This document shows positions 14,751 through 23,059 of a DNA stretch of 27,860 nt, piece after piece. The translations under genes were made by a program, and so were the position numbers. This DNA comes from Sulfurovum sp. (GTDB lineage: Bacteria; Campylobacterota; Campylobacteria; Campylobacterales; Sulfurovaceae): contig DYMW01000006.1 of NCBI GenBank assembly GCA_020721385.1, positions 1-27,860 of the forward strand, given 5' to 3'. The notes beneath the pieces are model-generated. The model was given only the letters and a program-made list of their open reading frames with translations, was not told the DNA's origin and searched no databases. The stretch's first letter is position 1. The number at the start of each line of letters is the position of its first letter.

Positions 14751-17003
14751 ATGAAAAAAACTTTTATATTATCTGCAGGATTAAGTTCCCTACTGCTTGC
14801 TCAAAATATTAACTCAATTCAATACAATGGACTGCTTCATCTTTCAAAAGATGTGGCAACTGAAATTTCAGGAATTCGTGTTGGTGATGAATTTGATATT
14901 GGTAAAATTGATGAGTCTATTAAAAACTTTTATCGACAAGGTTACTTTTCGGATATATGGGTTGAGACTTCAAATGATGGAGGATTGATTTATAACTTTA
15001 AAGAGAAATCAGTGATTTCAAAATTAGAGATGAATGGATACAGTTCTAGTGATGAACAAGAGGCACTTTTTACTGAAATTGGTTTACGAAAAGGTGATTT
15101 GTATGATGCTAAAAAAGTTCAACAAGCACAAAAGAATCTTATTAAAAAGATTGAAGCTGAAGGGTATTATGATACCGTAGTTGAGGTCAATGTTGAGCCA
15201 AAAGAAGAGAGTATTGCTTTGGTTTTTGATGTCAATAAAGGTGAAAAAATCTATATTAAAAAGATTGATTTTGCAGGTGCTAAGAAGATAGATACCGACT
15301 TATTAGAACATGCGTTGGCAAACCAAGAAGAAGACATTATGGGGTGGTTACCTGGATTACACAACGGTGTTGCCCACATGGATCAATTGGCGTATGATGC
15401 GTTTAGAGCCAAAGATGTTTATATGGAGCATGGGTATTTAGACGCAGAAGTGGGCGATCCTTTGATGCGTGTGGACAGTGGTTCTTATCAAGCAGATGTT
15501 TCCTATAAAATTTCAGAGGGTGCACAGTATTCTGTGAATTCTATTCAAATTGCTGGTGGTGTTAAGGGGTTAGATATTCAAGATATTTCTGATGAATTGA
15601 CCCTGCTTCAAGGTAAAGTTTTTAACATTAAGAAATTGCGTAAAGATATGGAGTATATTCAAGAGCAGGTTGCCAACTTGGGGTATGCTTATGCAAAAGT
15701 GAATCCAAATTTTCAAAAAAATAGTGCAAATAAAACGGTTGATATTCAGTATGCCATTGTTCCTGGACAGAAAGTAACGGTTAATGATGTTATTATTTCA
15801 GGAAATCACAGTACTAAAGATAGGGTTGTACGACGGGATATCTATTTGGCTCCAGGTGATCAATTTTCTTTGAGTGATTTAAAAGAGAGTAAAAATGCCT
15901 TGGGAAGAAGAGGATATTTTGAAAGTGTTGATATTGAACAACAACGTGTTGATGAGACCCATATTAATCTTTTGGTTAAAGTAAAAGAGACCGCTACAGG
16001 AAGTATTCAAGCAGGTGGTGGATATGGATCATGGCAAGGTGCAATGTTGAGTGCTTCTTTATCGGACCGTAATATTTTAGGATCAGGGGTTAACGCAGGT
16101 ATTTCATTTGATATTTCTAAAATATCGGTAAACTACTCATTCTCCTTTAATAATCCAAGAATTTGGGACAGTGATTACAGTTTAGGGGTAAGTTTATATC
16201 GAAGTGATTATGAGTATGTTACCTATAAACAAAAAACCATTGGGGCGAGTCTTAATGTGGGTAAACAGTTGACCCGTAACCTTTTTGGGTCGATTAATTA
16301 CTCTTACAGTAAAAATGATACCAATGTTGATGAAAACAGTACATCATTTCAAACCTATTCACTCTTTGATCAAGAGGATATTAACTATGCTAAAAGTACA
16401 TTGGCAGCTGGTTTAACGTATGACAATACCGATGATTTTTATGTTCCTCGTGAAGGAATTATTTTAGGGAGTAGCTTAGGATATTCTGGACTTGGTGGTG
16501 ATGAAAAATTCTTAGAAGCAACGGTTAAATTTGGTGCTTATTATGGGTTAGAAGATTTGATTGATTATGACATGATTTTACGGTATAAATTAAGAGCAAC
16601 AGCCCTAAAAAATGAAGGACAAATTTCATTGCCTGAGAAACTCTTTTTGGGTGGTATTGGTAGTGTTAGAGGATATGAGCCATACAGTATTGCTCCATCT
16701 ATTGATTCGGATGATAATGGAACTCGAAGTAGAAAATATTTGGGTGGTACAAAAAGTATCATTAACACAGCTGAGGTAAGTATTCCTCTTTCTCAAGCGG
16801 CTAAAATGCGTTTGGCATTTTTCTATGATTATGGTATGGTTGGGCGTTCTGATATAACAGAGATTAAAAAAGAGGGTTATGGTGTTGCGTTAGAATGGTT
16901 TTCACCAATGGGTCCAATTAACCTTGTATTTGCCAGAGCAAAAAATGCTGATGCTTTAGATAGAACAGCAAGTTTTGAATTTACAATGGGACAAAAGTTT
17001 TAA
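14751..17003 (+). CDS. bamA: outer membrane protein assembly factor BamA
   Basis: BamA folds beta-barrel proteins into the outer membrane. I prefer the ATG at 14751 (750 residues): it opens a clean signal peptide, MKKTFILSAGLSSLLLA, 12 bases after AAGGA at 14734-14738, whereas the in-frame ATG at 14739 directly touches that site. About five POTRA repeats span residues 20-400, each seen as a strand, helix and GYFSDIWVE- or GYYDTVVEV-like end. The barrel follows from about QAGGGYGSWQGA. The conserved VRGY motif in GGIGSVRGYEPYS (about 637-642) and a terminal phenylalanine (FTMGQKF), the barrel insertion signal, are present. Confidence 0.95.
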   Translation: MKKTFILSAGLSSLLLAQNINSIQYNGLLHLSKDVATEISGIRVGDEFDIGKIDESIKNFYRQGYFSDIWVETSNDGGLIYNFKEKSVISKLEMNGYSSSDEQEALFTEIGLRKGDLYDAKKVQQAQKNLIKKIEAEGYYDTVVEVNVEPKEESIALVFDVNKGEKIYIKKIDFAGAKKIDTDLLEHALANQEEDIMGWLPGLHNGVAHMDQLAYDAFRAKDVYMEHGYLDAEVGDPLMRVDSGSYQADVSYKISEGAQYSVNSIQIAGGVKGLDIQDISDELTLLQGKVFNIKKLRKDMEYIQEQVANLGYAYAKVNPNFQKNSANKTVDIQYAIVPGQKVTVNDVIISGNHSTKDRVVRRDIYLAPGDQFSLSDLKESKNALGRRGYFESVDIEQQRVDETHINLLVKVKETATGSIQAGGGYGSWQGAMLSASLSDRNILGSGVNAGISFDISKISVNYSFSFNNPRIWDSDYSLGVSLYRSDYEYVTYKQKTIGASLNVGKQLTRNLFGSINYSYSKNDTNVDENSTSFQTYSLFDQEDINYAKSTLAAGLTYDNTDDFYVPREGIILGSSLGYSGLGGDEKFLEATVKFGAYYGLEDLIDYDMILRYKLRATALKNEGQISLPEKLFLGGIGSVRGYEPYSIAPSIDSDDNGTRSRKYLGGTKSIINTAEVSIPLSQAAKMRLAFFYDYGMVGRSDITEIKKEGYGVALEWFSPMGPINLVFARAKNADALDRTASFEFTMGQKF

Positions 17004-17009
17004 GAAGAG

Positions 17010-17031
17010 AGCGTCATAATGACGCTTTTTT
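17010..17031 (+). terminator. Rho-independent terminator after bamA
   Basis: AGCGTCAT (17010-17017) is followed by ATGACGCT (17019-17026) and a run of six T residues. The stem starts seven bases after the bamA stop. On the opposite strand no T-run follows the stem, so it serves mainly bamA, although it also faces the 3' end of the convergent phosphatase gene. Confidence 0.85.
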
Positions 17032-18523
17032 AGAAAGCATAATAAGGAATTTCTCGCTTATCAATGGTTTCAATCTCTATATTCAAGGGTGACTCAAGTC
17101 CTTGAAGTTTCTCTTCAACCAAATAGAGCGAGTCTTCTGCTTTAATGGTCAATATATTCTTATCCAATGTAAAATCAAAATGTTTAATGGCTGTATTGTC
17201 ATAGAGTTTCATTACAAGTGTATAGATGAAACTGAGTATTTCTAAATGTTTTTTCTTAGGTAAGAGATTGGCATATTGGGTATAAATCTCTTGAAGATAG
17301 AGTTGTTTTCCTTCAAATCGAAGGAGCATGGCGGTTAAGACCAACTCTTTATGGGTAATACCATAATTGAACTCTTGCATGGCAACATAAAAAGCATGTT
17401 GAGAGGATTGATAGATATTAAATCGGTAGCCAATAGGAGAGAGTTCTATGGCATAGAGTAACTCTTTTAAATATTTTTTAGGAATATGTTGTTTTTTTGT
17501 AAAGAGATTAAAAAGTTTGGTTGCACATATTTTACGTTTTTCAGTATTGATATGTGGTGTTTGAAAACGATCAAGTATGCTTTGAATACTTGGATTGATA
17601 TGTTTTGGAAATGTTGAATGTGAATTTATTAAGAAATGATGTAAAAAAACACCCTCTCTAACACCAACTCCAGAAGTAATTACTTTTTGAGTACCAAGAT
17701 GGGTAAGAATCTCTTGCCATATTAATGTCCCTTCCCGAATTGTATCAAAACGACCTTTGGGCAGATAAAGATAGGTTAGAAGATTAAGATTTGCTTCGGA
17801 AATATTAGAAAAGTATGGTGTATACTCTTTGAGTCTATAGGAAAAGGCATGAATGTTCTCTAAGGGATAGTTGATTGATTGCATAATGCCTTTTGAGAGG
17901 GTTCTAGCTGTTCCTCCAATACCAATGGCTAATTTATGTTGAAACTCTTTTGGAAGTTTTTTTAACTCTTTTTGAATAAAATTACGGGCATCAGCTAAAG
18001 GAATGTTTTTATCAAAAAAAAGCTCTTTTAATCGAACTGTACCAATATTAAGAGAGTAGGTTTGAACAATCTTTGAATTTTTAATAAGGGCTAAATCAGA
18101 GGAACCTCCACCAATATCAACGGTGATTCCTTCTTGAATGGGGAGTAAATTGAGTGCTGCAATCGCACCGAACATTGCCTCTTTTGTACCATCAATAATC
18201 TCTATATCCAAATCTAAATGTTTTTTTATCCATTGGGTAAAGGCTACACCATTGGGGGCATCACGTAGGGCAGAGGTTGCAACACAAAAGGTTCTTGTTA
18301 CAGGATAATTTTTAGTGGTATTGATAAACTCTTTTAAAGCAAGGTAGGCTCGGTGAATTCCAATAGGCTGAAGAGAACCTCCTGCTTCATATGCCCCTTC
18401 ACCAATTCGTACTTTGCTTTTTCGTTCACAAACCAGATGAAAACCATACCGACTGCTCTCTTGGTAGATCACCAATCTTGCTGAATTCGAACCAATGTCA
18501 ATGACAGCAGTACAGTTCTCCAT
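17030..18523 (-). CDS. Ppx/GppA family phosphatase
   Basis: This 497-residue protein is of the exopolyphosphatase/guanosine pentaphosphatase family, which splits polyphosphate or pppGpp and so tunes the stringent response. The ASKHA ATPase-like fold shows the two phosphate loops, VIDIGSNSARLVIY at 7-20 and TVDIGGGSSDLAL at 134-146. The likely catalytic glutamate is Glu115 in DGTKEAMFG, and a third glycine-rich segment IGIGGTARTLSKG follows. The C-terminal part (from about 320) is the HD-like helical domain of the long forms. Substrate choice between polyphosphate and pppGpp cannot be read from the sequence. It starts eight bases after the ferredoxin gene; the same pairing occurs in Helicobacter and Campylobacter. 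Confidence 0.92.
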   Translation of the reverse strand: MENCTAVIDIGSNSARLVIYQESSRYGFHLVCERKSKVRIGEGAYEAGGSLQPIGIHRAYLALKEFINTTKNYPVTRTFCVATSALRDAPNGVAFTQWIKKHLDLDIEIIDGTKEAMFGAIAALNLLPIQEGITVDIGGGSSDLALIKNSKIVQTYSLNIGTVRLKELFFDKNIPLADARNFIQKELKKLPKEFQHKLAIGIGGTARTLSKGIMQSINYPLENIHAFSYRLKEYTPYFSNISEANLNLLTYLYLPKGRFDTIREGTLIWQEILTHLGTQKVITSGVGVREGVFLHHFLINSHSTFPKHINPSIQSILDRFQTPHINTEKRKICATKLFNLFTKKQHIPKKYLKELLYAIELSPIGYRFNIYQSSQHAFYVAMQEFNYGITHKELVLTAMLLRFEGKQLYLQEIYTQYANLLPKKKHLEILSFIYTLVMKLYDNTAIKHFDFTLDKNILTIKAEDSLYLVEEKLQGLESPLNIEIETIDKREIPYYAF

Positions 18524-18531
18524 GATGGGGG

Positions 18532-18783
18532 TTAATACTCTTCTTCTAGTTGATTAAATTTAAATTTAAGTTCTTCAACGGTTTCGACGTTGTCAGGGTC
18601 AGAACCAATACAATCTACAGGGCAGACAGCAATACATTGTGGTTCATCATAATGCCCTACACACTCTGTACATCGGTCTGGATCAATTATATAAATAGGG
18701 TCATTTTCTTCAATCGCTTCATTCGGACACTCTTCTCGACATGCATCACATGCGATACAATCTTCTGCAATTAATAAGGCCAT
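18532..18783 (-). CDS. fdxB: Alvin-type 2[4Fe-4S] ferredoxin (second copy)
   Basis: An 83-residue YfhL-like ferredoxin. Cysteines at 9, 12, 15, 19, 38, 41, 50, 54 and 58 repeat the pattern of the ferredoxin at 3202-3477: CxxCxxCxxxCP, then CxxC with eight residues before CxxxCP and an extra cysteine. It differs in lacking the longer loop before residue 38 and in ending with an acidic helix (VEELKFKFNQLEEEY). It leads an operon with the Ppx/GppA phosphatase. In Campylobacter jejuni the corresponding gene lies between the cosR regulator and the phosphatase, as here. The electron partner is not known. Confidence 0.92.
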   Translation of the reverse strand: MALLIAEDCIACDACREECPNEAIEENDPIYIIDPDRCTECVGHYDEPQCIAVCPVDCIGSDPDNVETVEELKFKFNQLEEEY

Positions 18784-18808
18784 TTTTTCTCACTTATAGT
18801 TTATTGTT

Positions 18809-18824
18809 TATATCATTTGATATA
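18809..18824. promoter_or_regulatory. 16-bp palindrome upstream of the fdxB-phosphatase operon
   Basis: TATATC-ATTT-GATATA is a perfect inverted repeat located 26-41 bases before the ferredoxin start, so it overlaps the expected core promoter. The 132-base gap it lies in is very AT-rich and has several weak -10-like hexamers but no strong one. It does not match the TTGAT-N4-ATCAA box of CRP/FNR regulators in either orientation. It may be chance given the base composition. Confidence 0.3.
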
Positions 18825-18915
18825 TTCAGTTTTATATCTTAACCAAGCTTAGGGTTTATTGAATAATTGGTGTGATTTCAATAAAAAAGTAGAATTAGAT
18901 ATGGTTGTCCATGGA

Positions 18916-20223
18916 CTAATCTTTTAATAAAAAACGGTTTAATGGAAAAACAATATTGGCAATGGCACCTTTTCTATCTTCTCTATTTTTTAAACCAATG
19001 GTAACACCCATTGAATCAGCAGCATTTTGAGCTAAAAAAAGTCCCAAGCCTGTACCTGTTGATTGTGTTGATCGTTCAAATGGTGCAAAGAGATTTTTCT
19101 TTTCGTCAATACCTGGACCTTCATCAATTATCTTAACGGTAAAATTGTTATCATCTATGGATGTCTCTACACTGATCAATCCCCCTTCAGGTGTAAAACG
19201 TAAAGCATTTTGAATGAAATTTTGGAAAATTTGCATAAAAAGTAACGGTTGAATATTAATCATAAAATAAGGAATATCCATATTGTAAATAAAATCTCTA
19301 TTTTGTGAATGGGCAAGAAGTTCATACTCTTCGGCTTTATCAGCAATAAGCCGAATAAGATTAAGCCGTTTTGGTTTTTCAAATTGAGCACCTTCTGAAC
19401 GACCATACTCTAATATGTGATGAATAATGGAGTTCAGTTGGTCTATGGATTCTATATTTTGTTTTAATGTTTCTCTAATATTGTCTTCTTGTTTATATTT
19501 CATCAGTGTAATTTGATTTTTAAGACGCATCACTGTTAAAGGTGTTTTAAGTTCATGGGCAGTACCAATATAGAGTTCTTTTCTATATTGAATGGATGTT
19601 TTAATTTTTCTAGTTAGAATATTAATTGAATTTGATAGTGGTATAAATTCTTTAGGAAAGATATCTGCTTCAATAGGTTGAAGCATACTTTCATTCATGT
19701 TTGTTAATTTGGCTGATAATTGATTAAGGGGGTCTTCTATGATTTTTTTGGATAGAATACGGGCAGAATAAAATATACAAAACATTCCTAAGAGTATAAT
19801 AAATATCATAAAAAGATAGCTGTTGGTTAGAAATTTTTTCTCCACAGTAATATCTCGTCTAATTTTTAGATATTGTTGGCTGTTGGGATAGTGTTCAAGA
19901 AGCTCTATATACGCTTTATTATGCTCTTCGTACTCTATAATAGCATCGGTATCATGATTTTTTGGCTTTGATGTTAAGATTTCAATATCACTATGAAACA
20001 AATTTTTTAAAATATGTTTGTTAAGAGGAGAGGTATAGGTTTGAAGATCATAATCTGTTGAAAGAATGTAATCAGCTTGATCTTGGAGATCTTGCTTAAT
20101 GCTTAATTTTGTATTACTAGAGATGTAAAAAGAGATGATGAACGTAATAATAATCAACATTGCTATCATAAAGATAGCAAGTTCGTAAAGAAAGTCGTTA
20201 ATTAAGCTCCTTTTGGAAAGCAA
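18916..20223 (-). CDS. sensor histidine kinase paired with the CosR-type regulator
   Basis: A 435-residue membrane kinase. Helices at about 14-35 and 134-155 enclose an extracytoplasmic sensor region of about 98 residues with no cysteine and no recognisable sensor fold. Then come a HAMP-like linker and the HisKA domain with the phospho-acceptor His223 in GTAHELKTPLTVMR. The ATPase domain shows the N box (QNFIQNALRFTP, about 334-345), the G1 box DEGPG at 367-371 and the G2 box GTGLGLF at 390-396. All residues needed for kinase activity are present. The start is a TTG at 20223 with AGAGGA upstream, 22 bases inside the regulator gene, so the two are co-translated. The nearest Campylobacter regulator (CosR) has no such partner. 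Confidence 0.92.
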   Translation of the reverse strand: MLSKRSLINDFLYELAIFMIAMLIIITFIISFYISSNTKLSIKQDLQDQADYILSTDYDLQTYTSPLNKHILKNLFHSDIEILTSKPKNHDTDAIIEYEEHNKAYIELLEHYPNSQQYLKIRRDITVEKKFLTNSYLFMIFIILLGMFCIFYSARILSKKIIEDPLNQLSAKLTNMNESMLQPIEADIFPKEFIPLSNSINILTRKIKTSIQYRKELYIGTAHELKTPLTVMRLKNQITLMKYKQEDNIRETLKQNIESIDQLNSIIHHILEYGRSEGAQFEKPKRLNLIRLIADKAEEYELLAHSQNRDFIYNMDIPYFMINIQPLLFMQIFQNFIQNALRFTPEGGLISVETSIDDNNFTVKIIDEGPGIDEKKNLFAPFERSTQSTGTGLGLFLAQNAADSMGVTIGLKNREDRKGAIANIVFPLNRFLLKD

Positions 20224-20873
20224 AATCTATATCCTCTTCTTCTTACGGTTTCAATGGTTGTAATGTTTAATGGTTTATCCATTTTTTGTCTAATTTGATT
20301 AATTGCCACTTCAATAACATTTGGTGTTACCAATTCAGGCTCTTCCCAAATGGCATCAAGCAGTTGTTCTTTGGAAACAATTTGATCTTTGTGCATGGCA
20401 AGGTGTGTAAGTACTTCAAAAGGTTTCCCTTTAAGTTCAATTTCAACACCATTATAAATAATCTTTTCTTCTTCTGGATTGATAATTAAGTTTTCAACTT
20501 CAATAATGTTTGAACCACCAAAACGAAGTTTTGCTTCGATACGGGTTGTTAAAACTTCAAAGTCAAAAGGTTTTCTGATGTAGTCATCAGCACCTGCTTT
20601 TAATGCTTCAATTTCACTGTCCCTATCATCTCTTGCCGAAAGAATAATGACAGATGTCTTAGGTGCCTTAGCTTTAAGTTTTAGGATCATATCAATACCA
20701 TTTCCATCTGGAAGCATCCAGTCAAGTAACACTAAATCATAATTTCTAATACCCAAATAGTATTCACCATCTTTTATGTTTCCTGCAACATCATTTTGAA
20801 AACCAAACTCTTTAAGCCCATCAGATAGGGTTTTACTCAATGTTACTTCATCTTCTATTATTAAAATTCTCAT
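20202..20873 (-). CDS. cosR: CosR/HP1043-type OmpR-family response regulator with intact phospho-acceptor
   Basis: The 223-residue protein starts at the ATG complementary to 20871-20873, preceded by AAAGGAA; a longer frame upstream gives an unlikely leader. The receiver domain has acidic residues E7/D8, the phospho-acceptor Asp51 in DLVLLDWMLPDG, Ser79 and Lys101, all canonical. The winged-helix domain is strikingly like Campylobacter CosR as I recall it: LKGKPFEVLTHLAMH, SKEQLLDAIWEEPELVTPNV and RRRGYRFCFPK. In CosR and H. pylori HP1043 the aspartate is missing and the regulators work unphosphorylated as essential orphans. Here the aspartate is present and a kinase overlaps by 22 bases. Gene order regulator-(kinase)-ferredoxin-phosphatase equals Campylobacter apart from the kinase. 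Likely targets are oxidative stress and core metabolism genes. Confidence 0.9.
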   Translation of the reverse strand: MRILIIEDEVTLSKTLSDGLKEFGFQNDVAGNIKDGEYYLGIRNYDLVLLDWMLPDGNGIDMILKLKAKAPKTSVIILSARDDRDSEIEALKAGADDYIRKPFDFEVLTTRIEAKLRFGGSNIIEVENLIINPEEEKIIYNGVEIELKGKPFEVLTHLAMHKDQIVSKEQLLDAIWEEPELVTPNVIEVAINQIRQKMDKPLNITTIETVRRRGYRFCFPKGA

Positions 20874-20909
20874 TATATTTGAAGTTCCTTTTCTTGTATT
20901 CTTTTTAAT

Positions 20910-20949
20910 ATTATAACACAAAAATATTATACTTTAAAGTTTTTTTAAA
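20910..20949 (-). promoter_or_regulatory. promoter region of the cosR-kinase operon
   Basis: On the minus strand there are two TATAAT boxes: one at 20910-20915 in the extended form TGTTATAAT, and one at 20926-20931. Upstream of both, TTTAAA occurs twice with an 11-base period (20933-20938 and 20944-20949). The near copy is part of the 10-bp palindrome ACTTTAAAGT (20931-20940). The repeat lies at about -35 relative to the first promoter and overlaps the core of the second. HP1043 is known to bind its own promoter, so an autoregulatory site is plausible but unproved. Confidence 0.5.
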
Positions 20950-21004
20950 TAAAAATCGTTAAATTGTAAAGATTTTCGATGTTTATAGCTGTTTTTGGTT
21001 GTTT

Positions 21005-21331
21005 TTATCTGTATAATGTTAAAGAGAGGGCAACTTTTGCATGAGGAATGATGTTTGGTTTGGTAATTTTAAGGGTTAATTGTGTGATTTGTGGATAATT
21101 ATTAAATAATTGATTAGAAATATTCTCTAAAGCCTCTTCAAGAAGTTCATATTTTTTTATTTTTATATCTTCTTCTATCAGATGAATCACATCGGCATAA
21201 TTAATAAAATTATTGTGGGTATAGAGGTAGTCAAACATTACATCAACAATTATCTTTTGTTTATGAATACGTTCAAAATCCAAAATGCCAATAATGGCAT
21301 TGAGGGTTAAGGCTTCAATGTGGATGGTCAT
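21005..21331 (-). CDS. folB: dihydroneopterin aldolase
   Basis: FolB splits dihydroneopterin to hydroxymethyl-dihydropterin and glycolaldehyde in folate synthesis. The 108-residue protein shows the family pattern: an N-terminal strand with LNAIIGILDFERIHKQKIIVDV (residues 10 onward; the Glu in this segment is the usual substrate anchor), a central helix, and the C-terminal strand LKITKPN with the catalytic-site lysine. It is slightly shorter than the E. coli enzyme. Its ATG overlaps the plsY stop by four bases, so the two form one operon. Confidence 0.88.
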   Translation of the reverse strand: MTIHIEALTLNAIIGILDFERIHKQKIIVDVMFDYLYTHNNFINYADVIHLIEEDIKIKKYELLEEALENISNQLFNNYPQITQLTLKITKPNIIPHAKVALSLTLYR

Positions 21332-21954
21332 ATAACTTTTGTCTCTTCTTTTTTAATAAGTCTTACGATATTGGGAATATGTTTATAGAAAATAATAAAG
21401 GCAATAATCCAAATAGGAGCATGAGAGTGAATACCCGCCATGTCGGGATAGAGGATATAAGAAGCAATTAGCAATACGACCAAACCAATAAGAGAAGATA
21501 ACGAGGAGATTTTAAGTACTTTACCCGCAATAAACCATACAGCTAAAGCAATTAGAGTAGGGTAAGGAACCAGTACTAAAAGTACTCCAAAACCAGTGGC
21601 AACACCTTTGCCTCCTTCAAACATTAAAAAGGGGCTAAAGCAGTGACCCAAAACACTTAAAACAGCAATTGTCCATAAAACAGTTGGTTCTGCACCCAAT
21701 GCCATGGCTATCAGGATAATGACCACACCTTTGATGGCATCAAGTGCAAAGGTTGCAATGGTGAGCTTTTTTGCCAAGTGAGGAGCTTTCTCTTTTAGGA
21801 CACGTAAAACGTTGGTTGCACCAATATTTCCACTACCTTCTTTGCGTACATCAACCCCTGCAAAGAGTTTTGCCAAAATAAATCCAAAAGGAACACCTGC
21901 TAGTAGATACGCACTTAAGTAAAGTAAAATGTTTTGGTTGAATAAAAAATCCAT
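21328..21954 (-). CDS. plsY: acyl-phosphate:glycerol-3-phosphate acyltransferase PlsY
   Basis: PlsY is an inner membrane enzyme that uses the acyl-phosphate made by PlsX to acylate glycerol 3-phosphate, giving lysophosphatidic acid. The 208-residue protein has about five to seven membrane segments and the diagnostic cytoplasmic loops GSGNIGATNVLR at 40-51 and EGGKGVATGFG near 113. It starts 94 bases from the divergent nadA gene and leads a two-gene operon with folB. Confidence 0.96.
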   Translation of the reverse strand: MDFLFNQNILLYLSAYLLAGVPFGFILAKLFAGVDVRKEGSGNIGATNVLRVLKEKAPHLAKKLTIATFALDAIKGVVIILIAMALGAEPTVLWTIAVLSVLGHCFSPFLMFEGGKGVATGFGVLLVLVPYPTLIALAVWFIAGKVLKISSLSSLIGLVVLLIASYILYPDMAGIHSHAPIWIIAFIIFYKHIPNIVRLIKKEETKVI

Positions 21955-22048
21955 AAAATCTCCATGATATGTTAACTATTATCGCAATTTTAACTAAAAA
22001 TATGGTATTTTTTCCTAAAATTATCGCTAGTGCCAAAAGGTATAAAAT

Positions 22049-23059
22049 ATGAGCATAGATTATAAAGCTGAAATTGAAAGATTAAAAGCAAAACTTCCTG
22101 TAACAGTGGTAGGTCACTACTACCAACGTGATGAAGTATTTGAGATGGCAGACATTACAGGAGATAGTTTAGAATTGGCACGAAAATGTAAAGCTGATGC
22201 AAATCCATGGGTTGTTTTCTGTGGCGTTGGTTTTATGGGGCAGAGTGTAAAAGTGATTGCTCCCCAAAAACGCGTATTGATGCCAAAGATAGCGTGTTGT
22301 GCCATGGCAAGGATGATTGATGGGTCGTATTTTGACGAATCGGTTGAGTATATGGTGAAACATGGAATTGCTAAAGAGAATATTTTACCCATTACCTACA
22401 TCAACAGTGATGCTTCGGTTAAAGCAAAAGTAGGAGAGATGGGGGGCATGGTTTGTACTTCTTCTAATGCCTATAAAATCATTGAAAAAGGGTTGCAGAG
22501 TGGTAAAAAAATTCTCTTTGTACCTGATAGATGTTTGGGACAAAACTTTGCCATTCAAATGGGATTAAAGTCTTGTGTGATTGGTCAGACGATTGATGGA
22601 AAAGCGTGTGACCCTAAAGAGGCAGATGTTATCTGTTTTAATGGTTTTTGTTCCGTTCACCAACTCTTTACCTTAGAGGATATAGAATTTTATCGTCATA
22701 AATATCCAGGTATTAAAATTGCTGTTCATCCTGAGTGTGACCCTGAAATTGTGGGTGCTTCTGATTTTGCGGGTTCAACCTCTCAATTGATTAAGTATAT
22801 AAACGAGCTTGATCCAGAGCAAAAGGTAGCCGTAGGTACAGAGTACAACTTGGTCAATCGTATGCGTCCAAATGGTAATACGTATGTACTCTCTTCAACC
22901 AAGCCAGAGTGTCCTACAATGAATGAAACAACATTGGAAGATTTGTATAAGACACTAAAATCGATTGAAGACAATGCCCCAATTAATGAAATTTTTGTCG
23001 ATGAACATACCGTGAAGTATGCCAATTTAGCGTTAGAGCGAATGTTAGAGGTTAACTAG
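22049..23059 (+). CDS. nadA: quinolinate synthase
   Basis: NadA joins iminoaspartate and dihydroxyacetone phosphate to quinolinate for NAD synthesis, using an oxygen-sensitive [4Fe-4S] cluster. The 336-residue protein has the likely cluster ligands Cys84 (in KIACCAMARM), Cys201 (in NGFCSVH) and Cys288 (in PECPTMNETT). It also has VGHYYQRDEVFEMADITGDS near 21-40 and AVHPECDPEIV near 225. AAAAGG at 22035-22040 precedes the ATG. nadC follows with no gap. No nadB is in the window, so the iminoaspartate source lies elsewhere. Confidence 0.97.
   Translation: MSIDYKAEIERLKAKLPVTVVGHYYQRDEVFEMADITGDSLELARKCKADANPWVVFCGVGFMGQSVKVIAPQKRVLMPKIACCAMARMIDGSYFDESVEYMVKHGIAKENILPITYINSDASVKAKVGEMGGMVCTSSNAYKIIEKGLQSGKKILFVPDRCLGQNFAIQMGLKSCVIGQTIDGKACDPKEADVICFNGFCSVHQLFTLEDIEFYRHKYPGIKIAVHPECDPEIVGASDFAGSTSQLIKYINELDPEQKVAVGTEYNLVNRMRPNGNTYVLSSTKPECPTMNETTLEDLYKTLKSIEDNAPINEIFVDEHTVKYANLALERMLEVN

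Noticed and set aside
18907..18916. 10-bp palindrome GTCCATGGAC at the end of the histidine kinase gene
   Set aside because: It is short, has no T-run for a terminator and no promoter next to it; probably chance.
20874..20921. Longer N-terminus for the CosR-type regulator
   Set aside because: It adds 16 residues before the MRILIIEDE start, which has its own AAAGGAA site, and would overlap the predicted promoter.
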